A DNA stretch of 64,000 bases from Parasponia andersonii. Taxonomy: Eukaryota; Streptophyta; Magnoliopsida; Rosales; Cannabaceae. A program made the translations under genes and the position numbers. The stretch is taken from assembly GCA_002914805.1 (NCBI GenBank), contig JXTB01000781.1, forward strand, positions 18,441 to 82,440, read 5' to 3'. The notes under the pieces were generated by a model. The model was not told where the DNA came from. It worked only from the letters and a program-made list of their open reading frames with translations, and ran no database searches. Positions 36,160-46,274 of this stretch are shown here, piece after piece (the stretch's first letter is position 1; every line of letters begins with the position of its first letter).

Positions 36160-37306
36160 TCCCTTTGTTGCCTCTTCCCTGGCCAGGACGATTGCTGTTA
36201 GATTTTGGACCACTACTGTCAAAACCATGCCCACCCTGACTCCCTAAAGCCTGAGAAGTCTGAAAGTTCTGAGAAAAACCCTGAGGGCAAGACTGATGTT
36301 GATAAGGCTGAGGGGAAGTAAAAGTCTGCGAAGCACCCTGTGACTGTTGAAGCCTTGCTTGAGTATTCTGATAAGAAGCAGAACCTGATTGGCTGCTCTG
36401 CGGTCCTCTCTGAGAAAGAGGAGATTTCTGTAGACGGTTGGGACACTCCTTCTTCCGATGACCCTGCTGGCCACAAACAAAACATCCTCCATACGGACTA
36501 CCTCTGCCACCCCCAGAAGAACCACTACTGTTAGAGCTCCCACTACTCGGAGTACCCTGGGCTGACCACTACCCCTGGTTCCTTCTAGTGGCTTTCCTAT
36601 CATTTCCTCTCTGCTGGTTCCTCCTGGAATCCAAACTTTCCTCGATGGCTTCTGCCCGCTGGGCAACCACTGCAATCTCAGAAAGAGTATGGAAAGTCTG
36701 AGTGCCAATCCTATTGAAAAAGTTCCGATTCAGATGACTCCTGAACTTAGCAACTTGGTACTTCTCACTCGTACCCGGTCCAAGAGCAACACTTGCCAAC
36801 TTAGTGAACTCTATCAGGTATTCATTCACCGTTCTGTTACCTTGGGTCAAAGTCTCAAATCGGTTCACAACTTCATCTTGTTGATCCTCATTGGTATACT
36901 GGGCCTTAAAAATCCATTCAAAGTCTTCCCAAGTCAAGCTTACTACATCTTGCATCCGTTCCACTATTTCCCACCAACGAATGGCGCTCCCTATCAAACG
37001 GGTAACAGCAAACACAGCCCAAAACTCAACCGGAGTACTAAGCGCTCGAAATTGCCTCTACATCTCATGCAACCAAGCAATTGCCATGAGAGCTTCTGGT
37101 TTACCATCAAACTGCCCTGGCTGGAGACGCATGAACCGTTGGAGGTGATCAGCCTGATCCAACTGATGTTCCCTCGGAGCTTGAGGCTGATAGTCTTGAT
37201 TGTTCATCTGGATAAATGCCTGCTACATTGCCTCGATCAAATGAGTGAAATCCGGACAAGGAGGTTCAGCACCCGGCTGGTGCCTCGGAACTCTTCTAGG
37301 AGGCAT
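36160..37306 (-). pseudogene. Tekay gag with CCHC zinc knuckle
   Basis: ATG at 37306 (MPPRR). Core region in 36569-37015 contains RWWEIVERMQD, FEWIFKAQYTNED, LTQGNRTVNEYLIEFTKLA and FRSHLNRNFFNRIG, typical of gypsy gag. A Gln-rich segment follows with the knuckle CFVCGQQGHRKKEC (about 36447-36488). In-frame TAG codons, for example near 37226 (Gln expected), break it. Confidence 0.85.
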
Positions 37307-37420
37307 CCTTACAAGTCTGAAACAATATGCCAAACTATTTGTGAGATAATGATGCATGCTTATCATAAAAACAACTTCAATCTAGTTTAAAGGTGATACA
37401 ACCGAGTTGTTAAACTCAAA

Positions 37421-37432
37421 GCTCTGATACAA
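37421..37432 (-). other. Tekay primer-binding site (initiator tRNA-Met)
   Basis: Minus strand TTGTATCAGAGC, one base from the canonical TGGTATCAGAGC, eight bases from the LTR end at 37441. This spacing (GACAGAAATTTTTTG) is usual for this lineage. Confidence 0.8.
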
Positions 37433-37440
37433 AAAATTTC

Positions 37441-39700
37441 TGTCACGACCCAAAACCCGGGATAGTGGCACATGTGCTAATGAAGGGAGGTCTATACGGA
37501 CAACATAAAGTGATAAATATATTGCTAAAGTATAAAATGAAAATAATGGAAAAATTAAGATGAATATACTACCTAAGAAATGTGATAAAATATCACTTGT
37601 GTGTATACGTACCAATTATATAGTGTCATAAAAGACTTTGTATATTTTCCTAGAAGATTCATAATGTCACGACCCAAAACCCGAGCTAGTGGCAGAAGGA
37701 GAATTTCACAAAGATGGGAAATTCCTTGATTTATTTGAAAAATGTCAAAAGTTCTAGTTTTTATAAAAACGGTCTATTTAAATAAAATAATTGGAATTCC
37801 ATCCTGTGAACCACTCCCATAGTTCGTATATACCACTAAACATGGATTGAACAATTATTTAAAAATGCAAAATTAAATATAAAACCCAGTATTATCGTCA
37901 TCCACAACAGAAGTCAAACACCAGAATGGCACACATAAGTTTGCAGACAAAATAGAAAGCAGTAATCTTGGTTCAATGCTAANTATGAGAATGAAAATTT
38001 ATTTCTAGATTTATCAATATCAACCATAATTATATATGATATTTCATTACATAATCGATGATTATATCATTATTTCTTTATATTCTTATTTTGCCATATA
38101 ATCAAAACCATCAATCCATATGCACATGACACAAATCAACCTATACCCATGAGCTCACATCCTCTCATCTGTGGAAACCCAGGATGATGGCACTAAGTGT
38201 ACCTAACTGCCTGCCTGATACCTAAGCCCATACCTGGAGGGAACACCCATGTGTCGCCTACAAAACCTGGAGGGGCAACCAAATTGCCTACGCCTACCAA
38301 ATGGGGAGGTATTCAGAAGAACAAACCCCGAGCGAGTTTATAGACTTTCACCGATGGTGGGGCATGCAGCGTCACACTGTAAAACCCACAATGCTAATAC
38401 GATGCTCATGTATGATCCTATGACGCGTGCAATACAGAACTGAAGTGTAAAAAAAACTACTGTACTCTGGTTTTTCAGTAAAACATGCATAATAGGGTTT
38501 TATAGAAAAACGGGCAGCATAATGGCCCTATTTTTTATATACTCAAAATAACCTGCACACAGAAAATTTCCAGAGCAGTACAGTACATATCATATAACCA
38601 GATTCCATCACATGTAATTTAAATCATTAAAAACATACTTGTTCTTATATACTGCAGAAAATAAATTTTAATTCAAAAAAGGTATAAAACGAAGGTAACT
38701 AAACTCCTACCTCACCGGAATAGCGACACCACGCTATTGAGTCTTCAAGGTGTCGTTGACGATCGTCCGGAGGGTCGGGAACCAATTCCAAGCCCTCGAT
38801 CGTCCTCTTGCGAAAAACCAACTTTCTCACTAGAGCTTCAATTCCACAAACAGACCTCCTCACTGAATTCCTAGTACCCAAAATAGCTAGGTTAGACATA
38901 TAACTTGTCCAATTCGGGTCCGGGCTCACATCGGACCGGTGGCACGCAAAACGAGACAAAATCTTAACCGTCCGACCTCTATTTTCGTGCCGATCACTAA
39001 ATCACACAATATATATATATATATATATCAAACTTCTCCATTTTCCGAGTATATTCAAAAAATGAACTCAAAAACACAATCCAACAGCCGGATCGAAAAC
39101 TAAAATTCAAAAACTCAAAATACCCAAAAATGGCAATTTTTTATCCGGACAGTATGGGGCTGAGATATATATATTTTGAAGATCTTTGTGACGATACGAA
39201 TCCAATGGGACCGGTTGGAGGCCGAATGGTGGCCAGAATCGTCGCCGGCGGCCAAAAATCCGAAATGGGTCAAAACGGCTTCAATGGCTTTTTCCGGCGA
39301 TCTGGTGGCCGGCGGCAGCTGCTGAAGACTGGCGGAGGTACGCGGCAGCTCGGCGAGTCGACGCCGATCAGTGGGCAGTCCGGACGGTGGCCGGCGTGGC
39401 GGCAGCTGCCCTCCTCCTTGCTTCGGCCGAGAGAGAAGAGGGAGAGGAGAGAGAGGGATATGGGGAGAAGAGAGAGAGAGAAGTAAGTCAACAGGCCACG
39501 TAGCCCGTTTAGAATGGGTTGTGCAAATTTTCAAAAATTGCACATAAATCCCCAAAATTTCAAATCTCTATCAATCTAGTCCTCCAAAATTTACAATTTA
39601 GTCTCTTTGCACAAAACCTTTGCAAATTAATCCCCACAATATTTTATCCGAAAAATTAGTAAAATGTCTAAATTACCCTCGAAATTTCCGTGTTTTTACA
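37441..39700 (-). repeat. Tekay 5' LTR, disrupted
   Basis: In plus-strand view it begins TGTCACGACCCAAAACCC (37441) and ends TTTTTACA (39700), directly before CATAA. Bases 37441-37470 and 38099-39700 are LTR. Between them is a block copied from elsewhere. A GC-rich block (39190-39480) rich in GGCGGCAG resembles that in the LTR at 25913-28589. Confidence 0.78.
37471..38098. other. Displaced near-copy of flank and LTR, with a single-N join
   Basis: 37471-37982 matches 31995-32506 base for base in length (512 bp) with a few percent substitutions, including the outer flank, CATAA and the LTR start. N is at 37983. 37984-38097 matches 31300-31413 (114 bp, one visible difference). At 38099 the sequence rejoins the LTR (equivalent to 32820). 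Flank outside a retrotransposon should not sit inside its LTR, so this is best read as a second haplotype misjoined into the contig. Confidence 0.75.
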
Positions 39701-39705
39701 CATAA

Positions 39706-42494
39706 ACTTAGAAATTATTCATGTCATGAGATCATGTGCTCATTGAGGCATTGTATAAGCAGAACTAGTACATTTTGTATGGTTAATAATAAAATTATGG
39801 ACATAGCTATAATTAAATATTACACATTGTGGTTGAATAATTCGTGAATATTTTCAACTAGTAAAGAAGTCATATTGTTTTACTAGAAACGGTATGAGAA
39901 AGAATGAGAATAGAAAAGCCTCTAATTTAACTTGATTGGTATTGAAGATGCACTGCCTAAAAGTGTATGTGATGTTAATTGATTGACAATAGTGGAAATA
40001 GATGTATTTCCCATAATAAAAGGAGTGCCCAAATATAATATTACTAGAAGTAGTGAATTGGAAACAAGGAAAGTTTACAATATTACGTTTCCTCAACAAT
40101 ATGTCATTTTTAGATCGTCCATATTATACGTCTAAACACATACATAGTTGATATACTCAATTTTATTGAAAAGAGAAAAGCAAGGAAAATATTCAAAATA
40201 TATTTTTTCTTTTTGAGTTCTATAATGAATTCTCAAAATTCTGAAGTCATGTAGCGAATATGTATGTTGCAAAGAAAAACTTGTAAAGGAGAGATTATTA
40301 ATTTCTCAAGAATTATGTGTATTTATTTAAAGAATGACATGGAGATTTAGTTATATACGTGTATTTAGGTATGACAAATTGAATAGGCTTTGGTTATGTA
40401 CTCATAGTACTTATTTTAAAAGAAAAATGAAAATGAAAGAATTTTGTATATTAGTAAGTTTCTAAATTACTTTGAGGGAATTGAAATGAATATATTACTT
40501 CATTGACAATAAATATGCTCACAATGTGATTATCATTATTATACGTGGATGATATATTAGTGAATATGATCATCATATAAGTAAATATTCTCTGATATAT
40601 ATCATTGCATTATATTTGTTTCATGCAAAAGGGATGTACGAAAGTAAGTAATTGTGAAATATGGTTATTATCATTCTCTTCCAGGTTTTATGTACTACCA
40701 TTATGTTGAACTAGAAATTCACTAATCTAAACGTATATTAAGTTTGGAAATATTCATGATTGAAATTCCTAACTGTAATTGTTAGGATCAGAACTTGTCA
40801 GTTCTATTTTAGTAAACCACGTGACATTTTGATTATTTATGGATGATATGTACATATATTTTGAAAGGATAATTACTAGATATTCAAGACATATATGAGA
40901 TAAAATTGAGAAAATATCTAAATTGATCCCCAAAATCAAATCAAGTAAATATTCTATTTTGACGAGTTATTATAAATAATTATTAATTATCTAATTTCTA
41001 GAGTTTTTTATTTATTAAATACCTCTTATTTGCCTATAAATTGGGGATATTTTATTCAACCCGGGACTTCCCATCTTTTTCCATAGAGCCACTACCAAAA
41101 TCTCTATAGCCGCCTTCTTTATTCTCCTATGTAGTTTTACTGATTTTTTTACTCATTTGCAAGGAATTTAGTTAGAACTACGTCAGAATTTGATCTTTAC
41201 AAATATTTTCTGGATGCAGGATTATAAGTGGTCATAAATCCCTATACAAATTTTATTGTAGAATTTGGCATCTACAGTAGTAGTTTGTGGCAAGCAAAGT
41301 TTCGCCTATATATAAAGTTTAATCAAATTAATTGTCCTATCATAAGGGAAAGGAAAATTGTAATTGGAGTTTTAATCCTTGCACAAAGGCGGTGCAATAC
41401 AAATTACGTAGACAGCTACTAATATTATAGCTAGGGTTAGAGTTCACGATGAACAAGCTATGAGCTTACAGTAAATACGATGGATGCATGATAAACCTAT
41501 TAGTATAAGATATCAATATATATTGGAAGAGAAAATTATTCATAATTTAATACACTTGAGGAGATATACTTACGAAGAGAGTATACAAATAAACAGTTAC
41601 TCCTAGAGGCAATTTTGGAAGTATTGGATCCCTTAAAAACGCATCTTCCAAATTGAGAGACATGATTAAAATTATATATTGAACCTCGTAAGTGGTTCAA
41701 CAGGTATATCTAAAATTATTAGAAATATTAAGTACTCTAGACATCTCATTGAATTATGTCATAATACGAGTCAAAATGAATTGCAAATTGTCGACAATCA
41801 GTATTGATATTATAGGTGATAGCTAGGAGATTGAATCAAAAGTCATTGAATGATATAAATGAAAATATATTTAGCCAAAGATTAAGAGACATAATCAAGG
41901 CAATAGAGCTTAATCCTAAAAGATAAAAATATAACGGACTAAGGGTTGAAATGTCAAAAGACGTATGCAATGTTTGTAGAGTACAAATGGAAAATCCCAT
42001 CAAAATTTATATGAGAATATATAGTTGTTATAAAAGGACAATTTATGTTAAGAAGTTTCCAGTGGAAACTTAGCGTACATTTATGAGTAAATATACATAT
42101 AAAGATTTAATAAGCAATTGTATTTTGATTACTAAACCTGATATTATAAAACAATTGCGCCTAATGAATATTGCAACAATGCATTGATAAATACTTGAAG
42201 GATAGAAATGCTTTAAACAGATAGTTCTAAATCACGCAATATATTTGCAAATTACAAAAATCTTCGTGTATGTAAAAGCAATATGAAACGATTGCTTGTT
42301 CAAATTTATAGAATGACTATTTCGGCAAACCAATTATTACGAGCTCATAAAGTTTGATTTTGTTATTGTAATTTACTTATATAGCGGCTTGAGATGAAAA
42401 ATTTCTAATAATTTAATCTTGACTTATTGATCAAGAGTAATGAAGAAAAAGCTTATTCAAATTGAACTTGTATAAAATATTTATTGTTGGTTGA
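39706..42494. other. AT-rich DNA with copia relics, no intact gene
   Basis: No intact frame. Around 40530-40565 the plus strand reads LLYVDDILVNM, close to the copia RT box. At 41029-41040 CTATAAATTGGGG followed by a pyrimidine-rich stretch looks like an LTR promoter/R region, and AAGTGGTCATAAATCC (about 41227-41242) resembles a decayed tRNA-Met PBS. These point to at least one old copia element on the plus strand. Confidence 0.4.
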
Positions 42495-43189
42495 TCACTT
42501 GATGTTAAAAAAGAACTCATTTTATGAGGGGAAGATACCAAAATAACTCATGATCCTGAAGTGTGTCATGATGCTTTTATATGAATCTTATTAAAGAAAC
42601 AAAAAATAAGTTTTGATCTTGAAGTGCTATGTCATTTTATGTATCTTATTAACTTGATTGATTAGTATTTCTAAACAAAAAACAAATTGAAAATTTTGAA
42701 TTATTCTAGAAGAAGAGTAATACAAGTACTATTCAGTCATGTCATTTTAGAAAATATAAATAATTGACTGAACTATTATTATCAACAAGGTCGATTCAAA
42801 AGTATTGATTATATGATATCAATTATTATAATGGATGTTGACTTGAGAAAGAAACAAGTATACTGTATTCTTTTTCCCTTTACTATGATTTTATCCCACT
42901 GGATTTTCCAACCAAAATTTTTAATGAGGCAGTTTAAGTAGCGAATTTAAAGAATATTATACTCTTAAAAGGAAGACAATAACTTTGAAAAAGATAATAC
43001 GAGACAAATTATTAAGATGTGAATATCCAGCAGTGAGTGATATGAGCATGATTAATAAAAGATTCGACAACTTAAAAGGAAGTTCAATAACTTTGAAAAA
43101 GATAATACGGACATGTATTGCTCAAGTTAGAGATAGTTACATTAAAGTAACAGAATCAAGTACAATTCATTGAAGTTCTCTTTCACGCA
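42495..43189 (+). pseudogene. Decayed copia RT/RNase H, first part
   Basis: Recognisable residues in order: SLDVKKEL (42495), DPEV (about 42549), then CIAQVRDSYIKVTESSTIH (about 43117-43173). These correspond to the RSLDVKKDPF, GPEVPYLSA and CIAQMKGGYIKGDRTKHIS segments near the end of copia pol. Stops and shifts abound. A direct repeat (CAATAACTTTGAAAAAGATAATACG at about 42979 and 43086) lies inside. It continues after the solo LTR. Confidence 0.6.
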
Positions 43190-43194
43190 GGAAC

Positions 43195-45160
43195 TGTAAA
43201 ATCCCAAATTTTATTAAGGGTAATTAAGTAATTTTGCCTAGAGGGCAATTTGGTAATTTTGTATTTTGGATAAATAAAAAAAAAATCTGAAATAAATCTG
43301 GTTTTGAATCTAGACAAGATAAAGTCTAGGTACCTTTGGGGGCAAAAGTGAAAAAGAAATTTCAAATTGGGGACAAAAGTGTAATTAATNNNNNNNNNNN
43401 NNNNNNNNNNNNNNNNNNNNNNNNNNNNNNNNNNNNNNNNNNNNNNNNNNNNNNNNNNNNNNNNNNNNNNNNNNNNNNNNNNNNNNNNNNNNNNNNNNNN
43501 NNNNNNNNNNNNNNNNNNNNNNNNNNNNNNNNNNNNNNNNNNNNNNNNNNNNNNNNNNNNNNNNNNNNNNNNNNNNNNNNNNNNNNNNNNNNNNNNNNNN
43601 NNNNNNNNNNNNNNNNNNNNNNNTGAAGTTTGATATAAAATATCATTATTTTCCAAAGTGGCACGAAAATCGAGAAATTACCCCGGGAATTGCACCGTTT
43701 TGCGTGCCACGAACCGGTTTCGTACCGGGACTCGATTTTGACAAAATTTATATCTAAACCAACGTTTTTGGGTGTTCTGAATTCAGTGGTGACCTCCGTT
43801 TCACAATCCGAGACTCCGTTTGAAAAGTCAATTTTCAAGTGAACGTGACGGAACTCGAATATTTGGTCCGAACAACCCGGTGACCAATTGAGGATATTTC
43901 TAGCACCGTTAGCTCAACCTAATCACTACTTCAAGGTAGGGGATTCAATTTTCCTTGTTTTATATTATTTTCATTGAAATTGGAATTTATTATGAAAATG
44001 AAATTTTGTGATTTTATTAAATTAAATTATTTGAATAGTTATTTTGATGAACTATGAATTTGTGAAATATCGTAGACCGCTCTAGAGGTTTTTCATTATG
44101 ATTTTGTACAAGTTTTTATACTTGGAATTTGGTAAAACCATAGAGATTGTACTCTTGGATTTTAAAGTACAAAATGGGTTTTAGTTAAAAACCAGAGCGT
44201 GTCTAAGGTGTTAAATTACTGCATGGACTGTTTTGAGTTTATATATATTGCACATGTCATATGATCATGCATGAGAGTCATGTTAGGCATCACGGTATTG
44301 TAGTAGGCGGACTAGTACACCCGCCTTCGGTGAGAGCCCGTAAACCCGCGCGGGGTTCGTTTTCTGACTATCTCCATTCGGTAGGCGTAGGCATTCGGTG
44401 CCCCTCCGGTTCGGTAGGATTTGACACATGGGTGTCCCTCCGATTTTCAGAGATAGATGTCAGGCAGAGAGCACTCAATACATATAGTATAAGTTGCTCT
44501 AGTTGTGATGAGAGGATGGGAACTCTTATGATGTGTTGATTTATGTGATGTGCATTATGATTATTTTAATTGGGATTTTTACATGTTTTGATTTGGATAT
44601 TTGGTTTTGGTTTTAGCATGGATTTCTTTAAACGGTTTAAATCCTTGATATTTATGGAAATGCTATCCAGAACTATTAACCATGCAGATGTTTTAGAGAT
44701 TTATAAAATGTTTTCCCAAAAAGAGGGAAATTGGGTAATCTACTGGGCAATTTGTGCTCACCCCCCCCTTCTTTCTCCACAGGTGGTGTCCAGTGTGACA
44801 TTAGTGGTCAACATGCAGAATAAGAAGTTAACATTTATTTACTATTGAGACTTGGTAATGCTAGAAGTGTGAATACAAGACTCGTGACTAAGTCTTGTTA
44901 AGTTTATGGATTTTAATGGCACTCTTGTTAAGTTAATTACTTTGAGAATGTCTGTAACTTATTATGCCATAACTAGCTTAATGTTGAGGTGTAAATAGTG
45001 ATGTATTAGTTTATTTTAAAAATTGGTTTTCCTTATAATTTTCCAGTCTGTGTTTATTGGTGACTATAAACTGTGGAATAGGTCCACTGGTAAAATAAAA
45101 AAAATAAAAAAAATAAAAAAATTTCCTTTCTGCCACTACCCTGGGGTTTGGGTCGTGATA
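43195..45160 (+). mobile_element. Solo gypsy LTR inserted in a copia relic
   Basis: Starts TGTAAAATCCC and ends GGGTTTGGGTCGTGATA (last base pair TA instead of CA), flanked by perfect GGAAC (43190-43194, 45161-45165). About 1.97 kb including a 234-base N run. The block 44261-44539 is highly similar to 26712-26990 on the other strand. Confidence 0.9.
43390..43623. other. Assembly gap (234 N)
   Basis: Run of N inside the solo LTR. By alignment to the other LTR copies it should cover the GC-rich GGCGGCAG segment, which is hard to sequence. Reading frames across it are meaningless. Confidence 0.97.
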
Positions 45161-45290
45161 GGAACTCCAAGAGACATAAGATATAGATTCATCCAATTCG
45201 TTCAAGTAACAACTAATTTGATGTACTAACAAAGGCACTTCCTACAATTATTTTTGAGAATATGGTATACAAGATTGAAATGTGTAGGGG
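45161..45290 (+). pseudogene. Decayed copia RNase H, last part
   Basis: Directly continues the relic across the solo LTR: FTQELQ spans the target site, and 45220-45288 reads DVLTKALPTIIFENMVYKIE, matching the ADLFTKALPT..F..MVYKIGMRR end of copia pol. This shows the LTR inserted into an existing copia pol. Confidence 0.7.
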
Positions 45291-45299
45291 TATTAATAT

Positions 45300-45636
45300 T
45301 ATTATACTCTTTTTCCTTTCGTCGAGGTTTTCACCCATTGGGTTTTTAATGAGGTAGTATTTAGTCATATCATACATGTGTATACCATACTCTTTCTTTT
45401 TTCTTTGTCCAAATTTTATCCAATTGAATTTTTCTCGGAAGGTTTTAATGAGATATATTATTGATATAATTTATGATTTTATCCTATTCAATTTTTTTGA
45501 CAAGATTTTAATGACATATTCTTGATACAATGGATATTCAAGAGGAACTGTTATAAATATTATAGTGTAAATATCCATTGAGATCTGTAATTAATCATTT
45601 GATTTTAGATAATTATCATCTTTGATTGATTGAATT
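45300..45636 (+). other. Copia 3' untranslated region with repeated TCCCACTGGG-type units and putative LTR start
   Basis: Units of the form CTCTTTTTCC...TTTTCACCCATTGGG...TTTTTAATGAGG occur at about 45306, 45390 and 45475, and once more at 42868. Such units precede the 3' LTR in many copia elements. At 45549 TGTTATAAATATTATAG follows a purine stretch (CAAGAGGAAC), a plausible 3' LTR start. Its far end was lost or lies beyond the next insertion. Confidence 0.45.
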
Positions 45637-45686
45637 TGTCACAACCTAAAATTTAGGCCAGTGAAAAAATTAGAATTTTATTAAGA

Positions 45687-46110
45687 CACTATAAGAAAAC
45701 CAACTTTTTCCGACGGACAAAAGTTAGTACGTCGGGGAAAGTGACATTTATCAATGAGTTAATCAAATACCGTCGGCAAATGATGGCATAAAAAATTAAC
45801 TTTTGGGACCTTTATACTGACAGGCTACTCATCGATATATATTCAATATACCTACACATGATTAACTTTTCGTCGGTGAAAAGTATGCGGAAAAAAACCC
45901 AGGTTTTTTCCCGCGAATAGTAATTTTTGAGCAACAGTATTTTTGTACCCCAGAAAAAGTCATTTTATAAAAATACATTTACTGACAGGTTTGTGTTATC
46001 CGTCAGGGAAAGTCTTACTTTAAAGTTAAAACACAGTCGTTTTTATATAGTCATATTTTTAAAAAAACATTCACCGATAGAAAATATTGACCCGTCGATA
46101 AATGTTATCT
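45687..46110. repeat. CACTA left subterminal repeats
   Basis: Short words CCGACGG, CGTCGGGGAAAG, CCGTCGGCAAATG, CGTCGGTGAAAAG, CCGTCAGGGAAAG and CCGTCGATAAATG recur in both orientations. In En/Spm the subterminal repeats bind the TNPA-type protein; that role here is inferred. Confidence 0.8.
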
Positions 46111-46164
46111 TATTAACCAACCCTAAATCATGCATCTCTCACTTCATTTTTAGTCGTTGCTCGA

Positions 46165-46274
46165 TTCATTCTCAGCCGCTGTCTCACTCTCTCTCTCTCT
46201 CGCTTCATTCTCAGCCGCTGTCTCTCTCTCTCGCTTCATTCTCAATCGCTCTCTCTCTCTCTCTCTCTTTCTCC
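46165..46274. repeat. Three tandem TTCATTCTCAGCCGCT(CT)n units
   Basis: Units at 46165, 46204 and 46235 of 39, 31 and 40 bp; length differs only in the CT run. Probably the leader of the CACTA transcript. Confidence 0.75.

Larger units (their letters stand above)
32189..39700 (-). mobile_element. Ty3-gypsy retrotransposon, Del/Tekay chromovirus type (inactive, misassembled)
   Basis: Bounded by perfect CATAA duplications (32184-32188, 39701-39705), with family ends TGTCACGACC and TTTTTACA. Minus-strand order is LTR, PBS, gag with CCHC finger, protease, RT, RNase H, integrase: the gypsy order. The integrase end reads FHVSMLKKYTPDPSHVV, characteristic of Del/Tekay. Both LTRs are abnormal. The one at the low-coordinate end stops at a single N (32897); the other contains about 630 bp of displaced flank and LTR sequence ending near a second N (37983). 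Confidence 0.9.

Noticed and set aside
36689-37390. A 233-codon plus-strand frame.
   Set aside because: Antisense shadow of Tekay gag, which has clear gag motifs on the minus strand.
43183-43838. Open frames of about 96-158 codons.
   Set aside because: They cross the 234-base N run.
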